The position numbers and the translations under genes are program-made. A stretch of DNA of 60,000 nucleotides, from contig OX485804.1 of NCBI GenBank assembly GCA_950295325.1, positions 64,140,533 through 64,200,532 on the forward strand. The letters are read 5' to 3'. Below the pieces are notes generated by a model. It was not told the origin of the DNA. It did no database searches and saw only the letters and a program-made list of their open reading frames with translations. This document shows positions 56,540-60,000 of this stretch, in pieces. The DNA comes from Polytrichum commune (lineage: Eukaryota; Streptophyta; Polytrichopsida; Polytrichales; Polytrichaceae). Each line of letters begins with the position of its first letter. The stretch's first letter is position 1.

Positions 56540-59500
56540 GGAGGGGGGGAGGGTTGTGCATTCTTCATTAGAATAAAAAGTAATGTGTGTGTGCCACCTT
56601 CAAATCAATACCCTTATACAATATACAAAACAAATGCAAGGAAAACACATACAAATGAAGAGATTACAAATAGCCCTCAAACACATGTAATAATCCAATG
56701 TACATGCACCCACTCGTGGCTAAATCCAAATTTCCCATTTTCACTTGGAAGGTGGGCCTATTGTATTCTAACACATTAGAAACATTGCATGATAATAACC
56801 TAGAATACACATAAAAATTTTCTTCAACAATATTTTTCGATGTGTATGATGTTATGGCACATGAGCAATTAATGCGCCCTTTGTGTACCCATGTCGTTAG
56901 GTCGTAGAGGGTCAATTTGAGTCATACTTGATGATGCAATCCCTTTATACAATTAAATTTCACACACACACACACATCAAAGGGATGTGTTGGATGTGTT
57001 AATTTAGGTACATGGTATCATGCTTGATAACAACATACAATGATTGCTTATTGCAAGAAAATGTGGAAGATTATGTAACACAACAATAATTGGCCAAGTA
57101 GAATGCTTCAGGGAATGGTTAGGGAAGACACCACAGGCAAGCAAAATTCCAAGAAAGTTGGTGTATTTCACTTTTGACGATTTCGATTCACCATGTACAT
57201 GATTAATTGGACATCCACCGATTACATATTTAATGTCATGAACACCATCTTGAAATTCAGTTGTTTAAATTTATAATGTTCTTTCATTCTTATTGATTCC
57301 ACAACCTCAACTCCAAACTATGTATTGCCTATCATGACAATTTTAATGGTGTGACACTCTATGTACAAGAGCAAAGAAGATGTTCTTAATGAACCGTAAG
57401 ATAGGAAAACCTATAAATTTATAAATAAAATATGGAAATGGCATGGTTTGGTTGCTAGAGATATTCATCTAAAGTTAGCCATAGATTTTGTGAATGCATA
57501 TTGAAAAAAACACAAAATAAATAACATACCCCAATTACAAAGTGCAAAAATAAGGTTGACTTCACCATCGTTTAATTAGATGCAAGAGCTTAAGCGTGTT
57601 TGACCATCCTAATCCTATATGTACCATACTAATGTGCACCAACATTGTCATGGCTTGAAATATTAAGATCATGATATTCCGCAAAACATTACCACGTATA
57701 ACAAGAACAAATACGAAATACATAATATACCCCCAATTACAGAGTGTATAAATAAGACTTTATCTCAGCATTATATTAGTAAGGTGTGTGTGCTTTAGTG
57801 GTTTTTCTTCAACATGCTCCTATATATGCCTTTCTTTATGTGCAACTACAAAATCATCAACTTTGGGAAGTGTGTTATGAAACAATCAGTGAAAAGCAGA
57901 AGAGACCACAACCAATAAAATACACATGGTTGAAAAATTCACCTATAAATAATGAAATTATGTCTTTAACTAAGTACATGCAAGGTGCAATTCGGGTGGG
58001 TATGACTCATTGCAAAGCTATGTCGAGCAACATTATACTAACCAATAAGATGAAATTCAATTTAAAATTGGCAACTATTATTTAAAGTGCGAAAGGGACC
58101 CACCACCTCCTATATTCATATTCACCCATCCTCCCATGCAATGAAATGCCTGCAAGTAGGTGAGACCAAGGGGACCTCCAATTTTTTTAAGCATTTATGT
58201 TGGGATCAAATGTTTCACTAGCATGATTTTTCCATTCCATAGTTTTGCACCTCAACAAAAAGTAGTCTTAGTATTAGCACTACCTTTGAGTGTCATTCAT
58301 ACCTCTTAAATTTGAACATTGGATGTGTTGAAACCTAGATCACTTCACAACATAGACTTATGGAGATGTGCTAATATCATCATTTGTGATATTTGACACC
58401 TACTTGCACACATGCATTGGTACTGATTAGCGAATACCATGAGGTCTTATTTACACAATCTTTGTTTGTTTGTTTGTGGCCCTCGACAATTATGCAATGT
58501 AATGCCCCCCCCCAAATGACCTTTGACATCCATGCTAACCTTTCATATGTACTGTAGATCACTTATTGGTGATTTACATTATTGACCCTTTACCCCCTCT
58601 CCTTTGCAACCTTTCAATTTCAATACGAGTTTAGATCCATGGCAACCATCTACATGTATTAGAGGCCCGTAACTGATGATTTTTTAGTACTTGATTATTG
58701 TATTGACCTTTTAACCCTTCCACACAATTAGAGTTAGATTCACATGTATTAAAGACCACAAATTAGTAAGGAATCAAGGTCTTTTGCATAGAAATCAATT
58801 CTATTATTATTTGGATAGTGCTTAATGTAGACCAAATTTGAATAATTTACATAACTACCATTATTGACCCTCTCACATCTTTCAAGTGATTATATGGTTT
58901 CCAAACTTATACTCCCACATACATCACTTGAGTTGTCGCGTGTTTTGATGCCAATGCAGTTTTCAAATTGATTAATCATGTCTTGCACGTCTACTTACCA
59001 CAAATGAATGATTAATGAAAAAACCAAAACACTCTTGCACCGTATGGAGAGTGTTTCTTCCGTATGATTGCGTTTGAAGAGTTTGAAGAGTTTTTTTTGT
59101 TTTTTTGATTGTTCATACATAGAGAGTCCACATTATCATTGTGGAGTCAGAGAGTCGCACTCAATGTGGAATGTAAAGGATTCAATAACCCTAATTTATT
59201 CAGCAATAGCGTGAATATCTCATGATGTAGGAATCAACAAAGGCGATACTCTGCTCTTAGCAATTGTTCTATCATATAGAATTGGCAATTCCATATGTGT
59301 TAAAAAGGTGAGACTATGCAAGTTTAGGTATGGCACCAAAGAAGGAGTCTTCGAAGAAAAATAGCGTGTCAGTGGAAGAAGTTGTAGAAGGTTAGTTCAT
59401 TACTCAATCGTTCTCAAACTCCATTATGATATTAATGATATATATCTATATCTTTATATTTAGGTCGTTCTCTTTGTATATAAAATGTATCTACCTTGGC

Positions 59501-60000
59501 GCAAACTGATTGGGTTTTCCGCACAAGAAATCCTTGATTTGGCACTGAATATGATGTTGCATGGTCTAAATCCAAAGCAAATTATGTCCCACATATTCCC
59601 GGGTCCACTGAAGTTTAGTATAATCATCTTTGAATCCCTTACAGTTTAGTTACACGCCCATAGTTGTATTGTAGTTTTCATGTTGGACATTTTTTTTCTT
59701 GTAGATTGTATCAGTGTAACTGTAATCGTAGACAATTCGACCACAACTTATGGTTGTGATCATGAATAGGCAAGATTTTCCTTCCTCAAAATATGGTAAT
59801 GAATGTCACTTAAAATATGTCTACTATATCTTTCATTTCACCTCTATTCAGGAACATGGTCAAATTTGACAACACGTTGTAATCGGTGCACTCCTTTGGA
59901 GTTTCAACTAGCATATCTTACAACTAATACACAATCCTCTTATCAATTAATTTCTTTTCATAGTTCAAAGTGATTCTAAGTTGTTCATGGATGTCACAGA
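56540..60000. other. No supported gene to the window edge
   Basis: AT-rich with a CA tract (56953-56966), a C-run (58504-58513), a TTTG tract (58461-58478) and a diverged direct repeat around 58580, 58705 and 58865 (ATTGACC-TTT-ACCC). A possible exon start and a 61-codon open segment near 59332-59649 cannot be joined in frame (see findings). Confidence 0.35.

Overview
This is nuclear DNA of a land plant. The evidence is plant-type genes with GT-AG introns, a plastid CRT-like transporter, a plant BAHD acyltransferase, TTTAGGG telomere-type repeats, a telo-box/TATA snoRNA promoter, and plant-type MITEs (Stowaway-, CACTA-, hAT- and MULE-like). I cannot name the species. The low gene density and compact gene structures would fit a non-seed plant (bryophyte or lycophyte), but that is inference.

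Recognised genes, left to right: a two-exon CRT-like transporter (CLT family, 4004-6050, +); a two-exon BAHD acyltransferase (14431-16790, -) with a decayed tandem copy of its 3' end; a tRNA-Leu(CAG) (22202-22282, -); a cluster of three near-identical C/D-box snoRNAs (24459-25079, +) behind a TATA box and telo-box; an unrecognised six-exon gene (27303-31065, +) inside a 5.46-kb element with terminal inverted repeats; a five-exon membrane-anchored thioredoxin-like protein (32146-36228, -); the 12-exon ribonucleotide reductase large subunit (38837-42743, -); and a six-exon atypical SDR/NAD(P)-binding protein (51381-54585, +). All exon chains were joined by hand at GT-AG sites and checked for phase.

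The rest is dominated by repeats, many nested so that the insertion order can be read. An 813-bp hAT element sits inside the reverse transcriptase of a LINE. A perfect 123-bp Stowaway-type palindrome sits in a second LINE. A TA-flanked MITE splits a dispersed repeat that has intact copies elsewhere in the window. A 271-bp hAT MITE in a thioredoxin-gene intron has its empty site preserved in a paralogous repeat 27 kb away. A CACTA-type foldback (3-bp target duplication) and a MULE-type foldback (11-bp duplication) are also complete. Tandem arrays occupy 1.3-2.6 kb, 26.7-27.3 kb and 50.0-51.2 kb.

The best candidate for something undescribed is 25771-31234. It has pogo/Lemi1-like TIRs with a TA duplication, but the gene inside is an intact, intron-rich 861-codon reading frame in which I see no known transposase motif. 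The second is the triplicated snoRNA, whose target I could not assign. Long stretches at 43.4-50 kb and 55.4-60 kb hold no gene I can support.
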